Made by a program: the position numbers and the translations under genes. The notes beneath the pieces are model-generated. The model searched no databases. It was not told the DNA's origin and saw nothing but the letters and a program-made list of their open reading frames with translations. DNA of 34,024 nucleotides from the IMG/VR virus record IMGVR_UViG_3300023278_000358, positions 1 through 34,024 of that record. One strand, 5' to 3'. Numbering within the stretch: position 1 is the stretch's first letter; each line of letters starts with the position of its first letter. The stretch is from a virus. Of this stretch, positions 7,864 to 14,163 are shown one piece after another.

Positions 7864-8439
7864 TTAGGGAAGTTGTAGCTTCTTTTTTATTCTGAGTTTG
7901 TTTTTAAATATCTGTTTAACTCTACGCAGGTAGGTTATGTCGTGTTTAACGGTATCGTTGTTATGTTCTAGGGCTTCGACTTTATCTAGGCCGATACGCT
8001 CAATTAACTTATGACGGTACTCAACCACGTTACCACTTAAATATCTGTTACATTTATGGCACTGCTTGTGGCAGCAATGCTGATGGAAGGATAAGTGCCT
8101 AGCAGCGCCCCTAGATCGATAATGCCCAGCATCCCAGTAGCCATTATCTCTATTGGCGGTAGAATCGCAGCTAATACATGGCTGATCTCTATCACGGTAT
8201 CTAATGTAGGCGTTAAATGCTGCCTGAGCCTCTACACGCCATTCTGAGGCTGTTTTGACTGATTCCTTTAGTTTGGCAAGGGTTTGTCGTCTGCGCTTGT
8301 CTGAGGCCACTCTAGCGGCCTTACTGCCATGTTTTACTACACAATCCATGGAACAAAAGAACCCCAACGGAACTTTTATCCCAGATTCGACCAGGCTGTA
8401 TTCCTTACAGCAGCGGCACTTCTTTTTTGCATTAGGCAT
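7864..8439 (-). CDS. ninG: NinG/Rap-like recombination protein
   Basis: A 191-residue NinG homologue. The N-terminal zinc-binding cluster (Cys8, Cys11, Cys29, Cys33) and the core CISCD at 88-92, WDAGHYRSRGAARHLSF at 102-118, then CHKCNRYLSGN at 127-137 match the family closely. Lambda NinG/Rap is an endonuclease acting on branched recombination intermediates. Here it shares an operon with NinB, Erf and an SSB-like protein, so a phage recombination pathway is clear. It overlaps the preceding gene by 8 bases and is followed by an internal promoter. Confidence 0.93.
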   Translation of the reverse strand: MPNAKKKCRCCKEYSLVESGIKVPLGFFCSMDCVVKHGSKAARVASDKRRRQTLAKLKESVKTASEWRVEAQAAFNAYIRYRDRDQPCISCDSTANRDNGYWDAGHYRSRGAARHLSFHQHCCHKQCHKCNRYLSGNVVEYRHKLIERIGLDKVEALEHNNDTVKHDITYLRRVKQIFKNKLRIKKKLQLP

Positions 8440-8683
8440 TAGGTTCTTTTGGAAACAGAAGCATGGCGCTATCTACGTAGGCATCAAGTTCTTCTGGGGT
8501 TGGGGATATTGCCTCACCATATCCAGTGCAAACAAAAATATGATCAATAACGCCTATAGCGGTCATATCCTCATCATTATGACCACTCCAATCACGGCAT
8601 GTTTTCATTTGCGTTTCTTTTAGGTATCGGTAGCGTTTAGCATCTCTCATTATGTCTTCTATGGTGTCTGTCATGTTTTTCAT
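8432..8683 (-). CDS. Hypothetical protein between ninB and ninG
   Basis: An 83-residue acidic soluble protein. The ATG overlaps the ninB stop (ATGA) and its end overlaps the ninG start, so it is translationally coupled to both. The N-terminal DTIEDIMRDAKRYRYLKE helix resembles the short DAxRYR(Y/W)L motif I recall in many small phage early proteins of unknown role. There are two cysteines and no membrane segment. Co-location with recombination genes is the only functional hint. Confidence 0.8.
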   Translation of the reverse strand: MKNMTDTIEDIMRDAKRYRYLKETQMKTCRDWSGHNDEDMTAIGVIDHIFVCTGYGEAISPTPEELDAYVDSAMLLFPKEPNA

Positions 8684-9159
8684 TTCCGTGACTCCTTATA
8701 GTTTTCGTATTCAGTCAGCGTGTGGTCGGTAAATTCAACGCCGTATTCGCTGCCTTTTGAAAACAAATACTCGATAAATTCTGATCTGATACTCTTATCA
8801 AAACTTTTTGTTGATGGCCTGGTGGGTAGCATCGCCGTTCCGCACAAGCTGGCAATCCATCTATTGCCTTTTTTAAGTGGCTCACCCATACGCATTTTTT
8901 CATTAGCGAAATCCCAGGTAAGCAGCTCTTTCCATGTTTCTAAATCGTACCTAGAACCCATAGGGGTTATCTGTTTGGCAAAATCACCAATCTGAGCGTG
9001 ATAACAACTTTCCTGGAGTCTAGTACCTTTATTTTTTTCTCTGCCTAGCGTAACGATGACAGGTTCGCCACTTTTTAAGCCTTTGTTAGCCATTTCCCAG
9101 ACTTCCATCATCTTGGGCTTCACATCTTTTTTTGTAACGGTAAAGCGAATATCAGCCAT
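8680..9159 (-). CDS. ninB: NinB-like recombination protein
   Basis: A 159-residue NinB family protein: PVIVTLGREKNKGTRLQESCYHAQIGDFAKQI, a tryptophan-rich middle (ETWKELLTWDF) and a C-terminal EYLFSKGSEYGVEF helix follow the layout of lambda NinB, a ssDNA-binding recombination mediator. The ATG at 9159 is preferred over the in-frame GTG at 9168 because AGGTG lies about six bases before it; using the GTG would consume that ribosome site. It overlaps the HTH regulator gene by 8 bases, so regulator and NinB are coupled. Confidence 0.85.
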   Translation of the reverse strand: MADIRFTVTKKDVKPKMMEVWEMANKGLKSGEPVIVTLGREKNKGTRLQESCYHAQIGDFAKQITPMGSRYDLETWKELLTWDFANEKMRMGEPLKKGNRWIASLCGTAMLPTRPSTKSFDKSIRSEFIEYLFSKGSEYGVEFTDHTLTEYENYKESRK

Positions 9160-9376
9160 TAGAATCACCTAATGCAATAAACTCGCTTAATGTTAGATCA
9201 AAATATGTTGCAAAGCGTATGGCTAGAGAAACCTTAATATCAGTTCCATTTCTCCAACGAATAATTTGCTGTGGATGAACTTTAAAGTCACGGGCCAGTT
9301 GAGAACCTGTTGTTTTTTTCAGTGCCTGTGCTACTCTAAGCGAGGCTCCTGTGTCGGAGGTTTGATGTGTTTTCAT
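9152..9376 (-). CDS. Small Cro/CI-type (XRE) HTH regulator
   Basis: A 74-residue, mostly helical protein. Residues about 22-48 form a helix-turn-helix (GSQLARDFKVHPQQIIRW) and the rest are short helices, as in Cro. AGGGG lies about nine bases before the ATG at 9376. An extended -10 box (TGAGATAAT, 9399-9407 on this strand) just upstream could give it its own promoter. The likely target is the divergent control region near 10590, where a short dyad (10572-10583) and the 15-bp repeat are candidate operators. No integrase is present, so a lysogeny role is not supported; early-gene timing is more likely. Confidence 0.85.
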   Translation of the reverse strand: MKTHQTSDTGASLRVAQALKKTTGSQLARDFKVHPQQIIRWRNGTDIKVSLAIRFATYFDLTLSEFIALGDSNG

Positions 9377-9394
9377 GCTTTTATTCCCCTAGTG

Positions 9395-9403
9395 TGTTAT
9401 TAT
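9395..9403 (+). promoter_or_regulatory. Possible extended -10 promoter antisense to the leftward operon
   Basis: TGTTATTAT matches TGnTATAAT at all but one base, but no good -35 is present. It overlaps an oppositely directed extended -10 (TGAGATAAT, 9399-9407). If used, transcription would begin near 9410 and stop at the terminator at 9427-9456, giving an RNA of about 45 bases. Confidence 0.35.
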
Positions 9404-9426
9404 CTCATTGCTCCAGTAAGGAACTT

Positions 9427-9456
9427 AGCCCGCATTGTAACAGCGGGCTTTTTTTT
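9427..9456 (+). terminator. Rho-independent terminator on the strand opposite the leftward operon
   Basis: A perfect 7-bp stem AGCCCGC/GCGGGCT (9427-9433 with 9443-9449), 9-base loop and eight T residues. The orientation is clearly rightward although every gene within about 3 kb is leftward. It would stop antisense or late read-through transcripts before they reach the divergent control region, or end a small RNA. Confidence 0.85.
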
Positions 9457-9462
9457 GGCTAC

Positions 9463-9723
9463 CTAAAAAGGTATATCGCCATCCTCATCAAATTTATTAT
9501 CCTGTGCCTGAGCTGGCTTAGGTACTGACTGCTGCTCCTTAGCTGTAAAGCTAAATGACATGGCAGGCGCTTTAGGGTTTGCGTCAGCTTTACGTAACCA
9601 GCCACTTACCCAGTATTCAACACCATTAACTTCTGCACTTCCTTTAAACTGTGGGTGAGTCTCGCTTTTACGATCTTCATTTTTCCAAATTGACCCACGG
9701 TTGTTGTTGTCGTAGTTGCTCAT
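9463..9723 (-). CDS. Small SSB-like protein with DIPF tip
   Basis: An 86-residue protein. Residues 1-60 (GSIWKNEDRKSETHPQFKGSAEVNGVEYWVSGW) look like a compact beta-barrel of the sort seen in short phage ssDNA-binding proteins. A Gln/Pro-rich linker leads to an acidic end EDGDIPF, which matches the C-terminal tip that bacterial SSB uses to recruit repair and replication partners. It lies 2 bases after the 9726-9920 gene and in the same operon as Erf and NinB. The ribosome site is the GGAGCA motif. The SSB role is inferred from the tip and context; overall similarity to canonical SSB is low. Confidence 0.75.
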   Translation of the reverse strand: MSNYDNNNRGSIWKNEDRKSETHPQFKGSAEVNGVEYWVSGWLRKADANPKAPAMSFSFTAKEQQSVPKPAQAQDNKFDEDGDIPF

Positions 9724-9725
9724 AA

Positions 9726-9920
9726 TTAATGCTCCGTTTCTGTACTGTTTATTAAAAATTCATCTTGCGTTAAAAGTACGTCTCTTGCGTATGCCGCAAT
9801 AGCGCCTCCTACCTTAACTGCCATGCTGTCTTTATCATCATCGATAATGTCAACATCGAAATATACACCATCATAATCACCTTTTTTAACATCTTTAATT
9901 GTAATTATTACCTTGCTCAT
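9726..9920 (-). CDS. Small hypothetical protein downstream of erf
   Basis: A 64-residue acidic protein: MSKVIITIKDVKKGDYDG, then a run of Asp residues and AVKVGGAIAAYARDVL. It resembles a small beta-alpha unit but I do not recognise a family. The ATG at 9920 is chosen over the upstream GTG at 9926 because the GTG overlaps the erf stop and lacks an upstream purine-rich site at usable distance. Position between the annealase and the SSB-like protein suggests a recombination accessory role. Confidence 0.7.
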   Translation of the reverse strand: MSKVIITIKDVKKGDYDGVYFDVDIIDDDKDSMAVKVGGAIAAYARDVLLTQDEFLINSTETEH

Positions 9921-9922
9921 AA

Positions 9923-10531
9923 TCACATCTCTTTAGTTAGTCGTACAAATTCTTTTTGCTTAGTGGTCAACTGTTTCCAGATAACCTGCTTTTCTACTTC
10001 ATCTAGCTCTGCCAAAGCTTCTACTAGCTCGCTTGTTTCGCCAGAAGTCTGACTTGATACTACTAGTGCAACTACAGCCTGTGCCAACGATTTACTGACA
10101 CGCTTTGCTGGTGGTTCTACTGCTGCTGGTTGGCCTCTAAACATAGCCGCCTCAGCATCATCATCTACAGCAGGTATTCCAGCCATTGCTTGTAAAGCGT
10201 AACGTCTAGCGTAAGTAATAGCGGAACCTGCACCTTGAGCAGTGAATTTATCCATAGGCAATAAATACTCACCCTGTAGCCATTGACCTGAATTGTGCAT
10301 AATCATTGTTACTACGCCAACGCCTTTACCGCCTTCTGACGTTATAGGTAGCTGAACAAACGACAAGCCATGATTGGCAAATGGCTGTTTGATAACCTTT
10401 ATGACGCTAGTTAAGTCTGCGTATGATGATTTAAAGAAAGGGTTATTACTATCTTTTACAGCACCACCCATTTCTGCCTGCGCAAGACATAATGCCGTTG
10501 CAAGGTCTGTGATTGATTCTGATTGTTTCAT
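9923..10531 (-). CDS. erf: Erf-type single-strand annealing protein
   Basis: A 202-residue ERF superfamily recombinase. The signature NNPFFKSSYADLTSVIK at about 29-45, the GLSFVQLP segment, and GAGSAITYARRYALQAMAGI near 110-130 (ending in a DDDAE patch) are characteristic. It anneals complementary strands and is often needed for genome circularisation of permuted, terminally redundant DNA. It is the first gene of the leftward operon; its start site is GGAGCAAT followed by ATG at 10531, directly downstream of a consensus promoter at 10567-10595. Confidence 0.92.
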   Translation of the reverse strand: MKQSESITDLATALCLAQAEMGGAVKDSNNPFFKSSYADLTSVIKVIKQPFANHGLSFVQLPITSEGGKGVGVVTMIMHNSGQWLQGEYLLPMDKFTAQGAGSAITYARRYALQAMAGIPAVDDDAEAAMFRGQPAAVEPPAKRVSKSLAQAVVALVVSSQTSGETSELVEALAELDEVEKQVIWKQLTTKQKEFVRLTKEM

Positions 10532-10566
10532 TATTATTGCTCCTAGTTATTTATACCGCAGAAGAA

Positions 10567-10595
10567 GTATTACACAGATGTGTGATTATTGTCAA
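10567..10595 (-). promoter_or_regulatory. Main leftward early promoter
   Basis: Reading leftward: TTGACA (10590-10595, perfect -35), 17-base spacer, TAATAC (10567-10572). Transcription would begin near 10560, about 30 bases before the erf start. A dyad ACACAGATGTGT (10572-10583) lies in the spacer beside the -10 box and is a candidate operator. The -35 shares five bases with that of the rightward promoter. Confidence 0.85.
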
Positions 10596-10617
10596 CATAA
10601 AGGTGTTGCTATTTATA
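10589..10617 (+). promoter_or_regulatory. Main rightward early promoter
   Basis: TTGTCA (10589-10594), 17-base spacer, TTTATA (10612-10617). Transcription would begin near 10624, about 40 bases before the acidic protein's ATG. Its spacer contains the 15-base sequence (10595-10609) repeated at the leftward internal promoter. Because both -35 boxes occupy the same bases, polymerase probably cannot bind both promoters at once. Confidence 0.75.
10595..10609 (+). repeat. 15-bp operator-like repeat, copy in the divergent control region
   Basis: ACATAAAGGTGTTGC occurs here and, inverted, at 7832-7846, both times in direct contact with promoter elements. It contains an ACA-6-TGT dyad (CAACA..TGTTG here). 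A related half-site pattern, ACATAAGTGTT, occurs at the promoter near 14181. It is a candidate binding site for one of the phage's HTH proteins. Confidence 0.6.
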
Positions 10618-10665
10618 TTTAAATGTAATAAAGTGGTTGCATCTTAGAAAACGGAGCAACGTAAT

Positions 10666-10995
10666 ATGAACTCAAATGACCCAGCCAATGATGTATACGA
10701 ATACGAAACGGAAATCCTACGCACTCGTGAAGACTTGTTTTGGGAGCTGCAGACAACTGGTGATGTGAAAATTGACGGTGTTGTATACGAATTGCATGAA
10801 TTTATCGAGATGATAAGTGACGAAGAAAAAGACAATATTGTAGAAAAAGCATTTCGCAGGTCAGCCACACGATTAAAAGAGCAGCCACATAACGCTAATT
10901 TTTATACTGTTGAGCTAATTTGGGAAATATTTTGTAATGAAATATCTGATGAAGTTATTTTTGAGCATTATGTAGATGAAAAATCTGAGTATTAA
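10666..10995 (+). CDS. Acidic early protein of unknown function
   Basis: A 109-residue protein with about 28 Asp/Glu against 10 Lys/Arg, net charge near -18, spread over the whole chain. The first gene of the rightward early operon, with the GGAGCAA start motif. No domain was recognised; there are two tryptophans and one cysteine and no membrane segment. First-expressed, small, acidic phage proteins are often inhibitors of host DNA-binding enzymes (DNA mimics or anti-restriction factors). That is a hypothesis from size, charge and place only. Confidence 0.75.
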   Translation: MNSNDPANDVYEYETEILRTREDLFWELQTTGDVKIDGVVYELHEFIEMISDEEKDNIVEKAFRRSATRLKEQPHNANFYTVELIWEIFCNEISDEVIFEHYVDEKSEY

Positions 10996-11023
10996 TTGAA
11001 GTAAACTTAACTGGAGCATAAAT

Positions 11024-11341
11024 ATGACTACTAACAAAAACAAAACTTGGACTTTGACGGATAGCAACTTTGCATGGGATATGCACAATGCTGGTATGCC
11101 GCATAAGACTATTGCAAAAAAGCTACGTAGGACAGAAAAAGCTGTTGAGATTAACATCAGCAAAACTCGTGTTCGCATTACGGATGAAAAGCTTAATAAA
11201 GCCTGGAGTCAGGGTTCTGTTTCCGACAAGCCAAAAGCTAAAGCCAAAGAAATAGATATGACTTTTGATGGTGTTGAAATGATTCTCGCATTGGCTGCGG
11301 GTTTGTTTATCGGCTCAATCATCACTTACTTTTATTTATAG
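11024..11341 (+). CDS. HTH protein with C-terminal membrane anchor
   Basis: A 105-residue protein with two parts. Residues about 8-50 read as WTLTDSNFAWDMHNAG, a turn, then TIAKKLRRTEKAVEI, the look of a SANT/homeodomain-like helix-turn-helix in which the last helix reads DNA. After a Lys-rich linker, residues about 84-104 are a single hydrophobic segment ending at the C-terminus (ILALAAGLFIGSIITYFYL). The combination would tether DNA or a regulator to the inner membrane. The start site is CTGGAGCA. A terminator-like hairpin follows within 10 bases. Confidence 0.75.
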   Translation: MTTNKNKTWTLTDSNFAWDMHNAGMPHKTIAKKLRRTEKAVEINISKTRVRITDEKLNKAWSQGSVSDKPKAKAKEIDMTFDGVEMILALAAGLFIGSIITYFYL

Positions 11342-11342
11342 T

Positions 11343-11380
11343 AAAAAAAACCCCACTTGCAATTAAACAGGTGGGGCTTT
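11343..11380 (-). terminator. Terminator-like hairpin, stronger on the minus strand
   Basis: A 9-bp stem (11351-11359 with 11368-11376, one G-T pair) flanked on the left by eight A residues, which become eight U residues after the stem on the minus strand. On the plus strand only CTTT follows, so rightward termination would be weak. No leftward gene lies immediately to its right, which raises the question of what it terminates. Confidence 0.65.
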
Positions 11381-11385
11381 AGAAT
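11357..11385 (+). promoter_or_regulatory. Sigma70-like promoter embedded in the hairpin, firing into the non-coding stretch
   Basis: TTGCAA (11357-11362), exactly 17 bases, TAGAAT (11380-11385). The start would be near 11392, inside the first strand of an 11-bp helix. The -35 box sits inside the hairpin of the terminator-like element. It would drive a 440-base leader and then the nuclease-helicase-primase genes. Confidence 0.7.
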
Positions 11386-11388
11386 GGG

Positions 11389-11831
11389 TTGTGTTGGTGA
11401 AGAGGTTACAGCCTCATTCGAGCCAGCGAAAGTCAGGAGAGAAAACCAGCGCCAACACAGGTGTTAGTTTATCAAAAGCGTTATACCAACGCAATCTTCT
11501 TTCTTCGCAGGGTCGAAACCAGCAATAATATGTGGGTTTCTTTAGCGTTGCCACAATAAAAAACAACTCTCATGCCTACTACTGGCTTTAAACGTAGGAT
11601 AGCAATCACCGCCAGGACTGATGGGACTGATCAACGCAGCGCAATGCCGAGATACAAACATAGTTAGCGGATACACAAATAGGGAGCCGACCAGCTCAAC
11701 ACGGATCGTTGAATGGTTTATGCAAATGTGGTGATTGGATTAAGCAAATAGCATACTGTTGGTTATGGTTACTTCTATAGGTATCCCCAACCATCTAGTG
11801 ATAACTATTGCCTGAAGAAACTGGAGCGAAG
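11389..11831 (+). ncRNA. Structured gene-free stretch: candidate non-coding RNA, long leader or origin
   Basis: About 490 bases (11342-11831) carry no ORF with a ribosome site on either strand. An 11-bp helix pairs 11389-11399 with 11450-11460 and encloses a GAGGT/GCCTC hairpin (11402-11415). Further hairpins are GCGTT/AACGC at 11478-11492, CCTAC/GTAGG at 11575-11598, GAGC/GCTC at 11684-11697 and TCAAC/GTTGA at 11696-11712. The hexamer CAACGC occurs at 11487 and 11632 and inverted at 11545. A consensus promoter lies just upstream. I see no tRNA, tmRNA or intron core. It may be a regulatory leader, a stable phage RNA or a transcribed replication origin; the sequence alone does not choose. Confidence 0.5.
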
Positions 11832-12302
11832 ATGAAAATTATACTAAATGAGTGCGAGCAGAAGATTGCCAAGCACCTAGCAGTAAGCCGTAACAAGAAC
11901 GCAAGAAGCAAAGGTAAGCCCAACACTAAGATGGGGAACCAATCAGACGCAGAGACTGATTTAGAAGGTATAGCAGGTGAGTTAGTTGTATGTAAGGCTC
12001 TGAACCTGTACCCAGACACAGAAATAGATTTGGTTGATCTACCTAAGTTTGATTTACTAACTGCCAAGGGTAATAAGGTTGACGTAAAGACAACTAAATA
12101 TCAAACTGGCAGGATGCTTGCCACTCTCAAGAAGAAGATCGAAGACTGCGATATTTATGTCCTGGTTGTAGGCTCTTTCCCATCGTATAGGATCGCAGGC
12201 TGGTGCAAAGCTGAAGAGCTATTAAAAAAAGAAAACATCATTAATCTTGGGCATGGCGAAGGATACGCTTTAAGCCAGGATCAGTTGAGGCCATTAAAAT
12301 GA
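11832..12302 (+). CDS. PD-(D/E)XK-fold nuclease
   Basis: A 156-residue protein with the restriction-endonuclease-fold core: Glu45/Glu50 in an N-terminal helix (DLEGIAGELVVCKALN), Asp74 in FDLL, then Asp84-Val-Lys86 in KVDVKTTKY. Such small phage nucleases cut branched or foreign DNA, or resolve recombination intermediates. The ATG at 11832 is preferred over the in-frame TTG at 11808 because GGAG lies five bases before it. It overlaps the helicase gene by 4 bases (ATGA), so the two probably work together. The exact substrate is unknown. Confidence 0.78.
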   Translation: MKIILNECEQKIAKHLAVSRNKNARSKGKPNTKMGNQSDAETDLEGIAGELVVCKALNLYPDTEIDLVDLPKFDLLTAKGNKVDVKTTKYQTGRMLATLKKKIEDCDIYVLVVGSFPSYRIAGWCKAEELLKKENIINLGHGEGYALSQDQLRPLK

Positions 12303-13783
12303 ACCTACGACCACACCAAGAATTAGCCATCAGCATGATCCGTGATTCAATTCGCAAGGGCAACAGGAAGCCTATTTTAGCTGCACCTTGTAGCTTTGGT
12401 AAGACCATTACGGCAGCATCAATATTAAAAAGTGTGCAGGACAAGGGCAAACGCGGAATATTTATTTGTGATCGGGTTAAGCTAGTAAGTCAGACCTTAG
12501 ACGCATTTACTGAGCATGGCATTGATTTTGGTGTTATCCAGGGACAGCATGAGTTGCAGCGGAAAGCTCCGATCCAGATTGCCAGCATACAAACCCTTGC
12601 CCGCCGAAGAGTAAAACCTGTATTTGATTTGGCTATAGTAGATGAATGCCACATTCACTACAAAGCGCTGACAGAGCTGATGGCTATGTATAACAACGTC
12701 GTATTTATAGGCTTGTCGGCAACACCATTATCAAAAGGCTTGGGTGTTCATTACGATGATCTACTTGTGCCTATCACCCCAAGGGAGCTGTTATCCCAAG
12801 GTTATCTATGCCCCATTGATTATTTTGGCGGACGCAATGTAAGCCTAAAAGGCATTAAAACCAAGCAGCTACCCACTGGTGGTAGTGATTACGACCCCAA
12901 AAGCCTATCAGAAGCCACAGAGCAGGATGAAGGCTTAGTTGGTGACATTGTAGAAAATTGGAAAAAATACGGTAATAACGGTTTAACCATAGCTTTTACG
13001 CCAAGCATCAAGCACTCAAAATCTTTGGTTGATACGTTCAATGCTGCAGGTATATCAGCAGAGCATATCGATGGTTATATGGATCAACCATTGAGGGATG
13101 TGTTGTTTGCCAGCCACGCCCGTGGGGATTTTAAAGTGCTTTCATGTAGCCGCTTGCTGAATACAGGATTCGATTCACCAGGGGTCTCAGTTTTAATCGA
13201 TGCGTTTCCGACCAAGTCAAAAATCGTTTTTTGCCAGCGGGCGGGTAGAATTGCCAGGACTAGCCCAGGGAAAGATAAAGCAATTTACCTGGATCACGCA
13301 GGCAACGTAGCACGACATGGATTTGCAGAAGATATTGTTGCGGAGTCTTTGGATGACGGAGAAAAGCGGTATGACGAGAATAAGCTTGTTCAAAAGAAAG
13401 AGAAAACCAGTACGGCAAAAGACTGTCCAGTATGTACCCAGTTAATGGTGGGCTTGTCATGCAAGTGCGGCTTTGAAATCCCGATAAGGGAGCAGCTAGA
13501 AACAACATCAGAAATATTAAAGAAGCTTACTCCCGAACAAAGAAACAAGACTGTATCAAAAGAAGACAAAACTGTTTTCTATTCGGAGTTATTGTTATAT
13601 GCTAGGGGTAAGGGTTTCAAGAACGGAGGCGGTTGGGCTTCGCATACTTACAGAAATAGGTTTGGTGTGTGGCCTAATGCTATTAAACCCCAGATGATAC
13701 CGATGGGTATTATAAGTGAACCAACATTAAAATATATCAAAAGTACCCAGATAAGGTACAGCAAAAGGAGCAAGGTAGCATGA
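12299..13783 (+). CDS. SF2 DEAD/DEAH-type helicase
   Basis: A 494-residue superfamily 2 ATPase. Visible motifs: Q-like LRPHQE at 3-8, Walker A APCSFGKT at 29-36, motif II DECH at 115-118, motif III SAT at 140-142, LNTGFDSPGV near 287-296 and motif VI QRAGRIAR at 313-320. A four-cysteine zinc site follows (Cys376, 379, 388, 390). The C-terminal 90 residues are basic. It lies between a nuclease and a primase zinc ribbon, each overlapping by 4 bases, so it is most likely the phage replication or recombination helicase. It is not a DnaB-type ring helicase. Confidence 0.92.
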   Translation: MNLRPHQELAISMIRDSIRKGNRKPILAAPCSFGKTITAASILKSVQDKGKRGIFICDRVKLVSQTLDAFTEHGIDFGVIQGQHELQRKAPIQIASIQTLARRRVKPVFDLAIVDECHIHYKALTELMAMYNNVVFIGLSATPLSKGLGVHYDDLLVPITPRELLSQGYLCPIDYFGGRNVSLKGIKTKQLPTGGSDYDPKSLSEATEQDEGLVGDIVENWKKYGNNGLTIAFTPSIKHSKSLVDTFNAAGISAEHIDGYMDQPLRDVLFASHARGDFKVLSCSRLLNTGFDSPGVSVLIDAFPTKSKIVFCQRAGRIARTSPGKDKAIYLDHAGNVARHGFAEDIVAESLDDGEKRYDENKLVQKKEKTSTAKDCPVCTQLMVGLSCKCGFEIPIREQLETTSEILKKLTPEQRNKTVSKEDKTVFYSELLLYARGKGFKNGGGWASHTYRNRFGVWPNAIKPQMIPMGIISEPTLKYIKSTQIRYSKRSKVA

Positions 13784-14160
13784 GCATTGAATACGTTTCT
13801 GAAGGGTTAGGTCTAAAAAAAATGGCTGGAGAATATAAGGGGCCGTGTCCATGCTGCGGGGGCCGAGACCGTTTTCACGTCAAATTGGGTAAATCTGGGA
13901 ATATGATGGTCTATTGTCGGTACCTATGCTCGTACAGCTCTATTATGCGTAACCTAGAAGACCGAGGCTTAATTGAAAAGAAAGATTTTAAGCGTGAAGG
14001 CCCAACAGCTTCACAGAAGGCATTGATTGCCCAGGATAAGTTGGTGATGGCTTTGTATGAGGCTGACAGGAAGGTGCAACCAGATCCATCAGTAGGTGAC
14101 TTTAGACGATACCGTTTGGCCCAAGAAAGATATAACGCAATGGCCCCGTTAAATAATTAA
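13780..14160 (+). CDS. Primase zinc-ribbon protein without a catalytic domain
   Basis: A 126-residue protein. Residues 1-55 match the primase/helicase zinc-binding domain: GPCPCCGGRDRFHVK with Cys23, 25, 26, then VYCRYLC with Cys46 and Cys50. In complete phage primases this module is followed by a TOPRIM or AEP catalytic domain; here only about 70 helical, charged residues follow and the gene ends with a stop. No second ORF with a catalytic domain follows. It may steer host primase to phage DNA or act with the upstream helicase. AGGAGCAAGG lies before the ATG, which overlaps the helicase end. Confidence 0.85.
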   Translation: MSIEYVSEGLGLKKMAGEYKGPCPCCGGRDRFHVKLGKSGNMMVYCRYLCSYSSIMRNLEDRGLIEKKDFKREGPTASQKALIAQDKLVMALYEADRKVQPDPSVGDFRRYRLAQERYNAMAPLNN

Positions 14161-14163
14161 CAA

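Noticed and set aside
9152-9376. Lysogeny repressor of a temperate phage
   Set aside because: No integrase, partition gene or second opposing repressor is visible; the small HTH protein is more simply a Cro-like early regulator.
11384-11467. 27-codon ORF (ATG at 11384) and a 31-codon ORF (ATG at 11572) in the gene-free stretch
   Set aside because: The first starts within the -10 box, upstream of the predicted RNA start. Neither has a ribosome site, and both sequences are better explained by RNA helices.
11389-11831. tRNA, tmRNA or group I intron in the gene-free stretch
   Set aside because: No T-loop/acceptor pairing, no tag-peptide reading frame, and no intron core or 3' terminal motif could be made out.
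11808-11831. TTG start of the PD-(D/E)XK nuclease at 11808
   Set aside because: No ribosome site before it, whereas GGAG stands five bases before the ATG at 11832.
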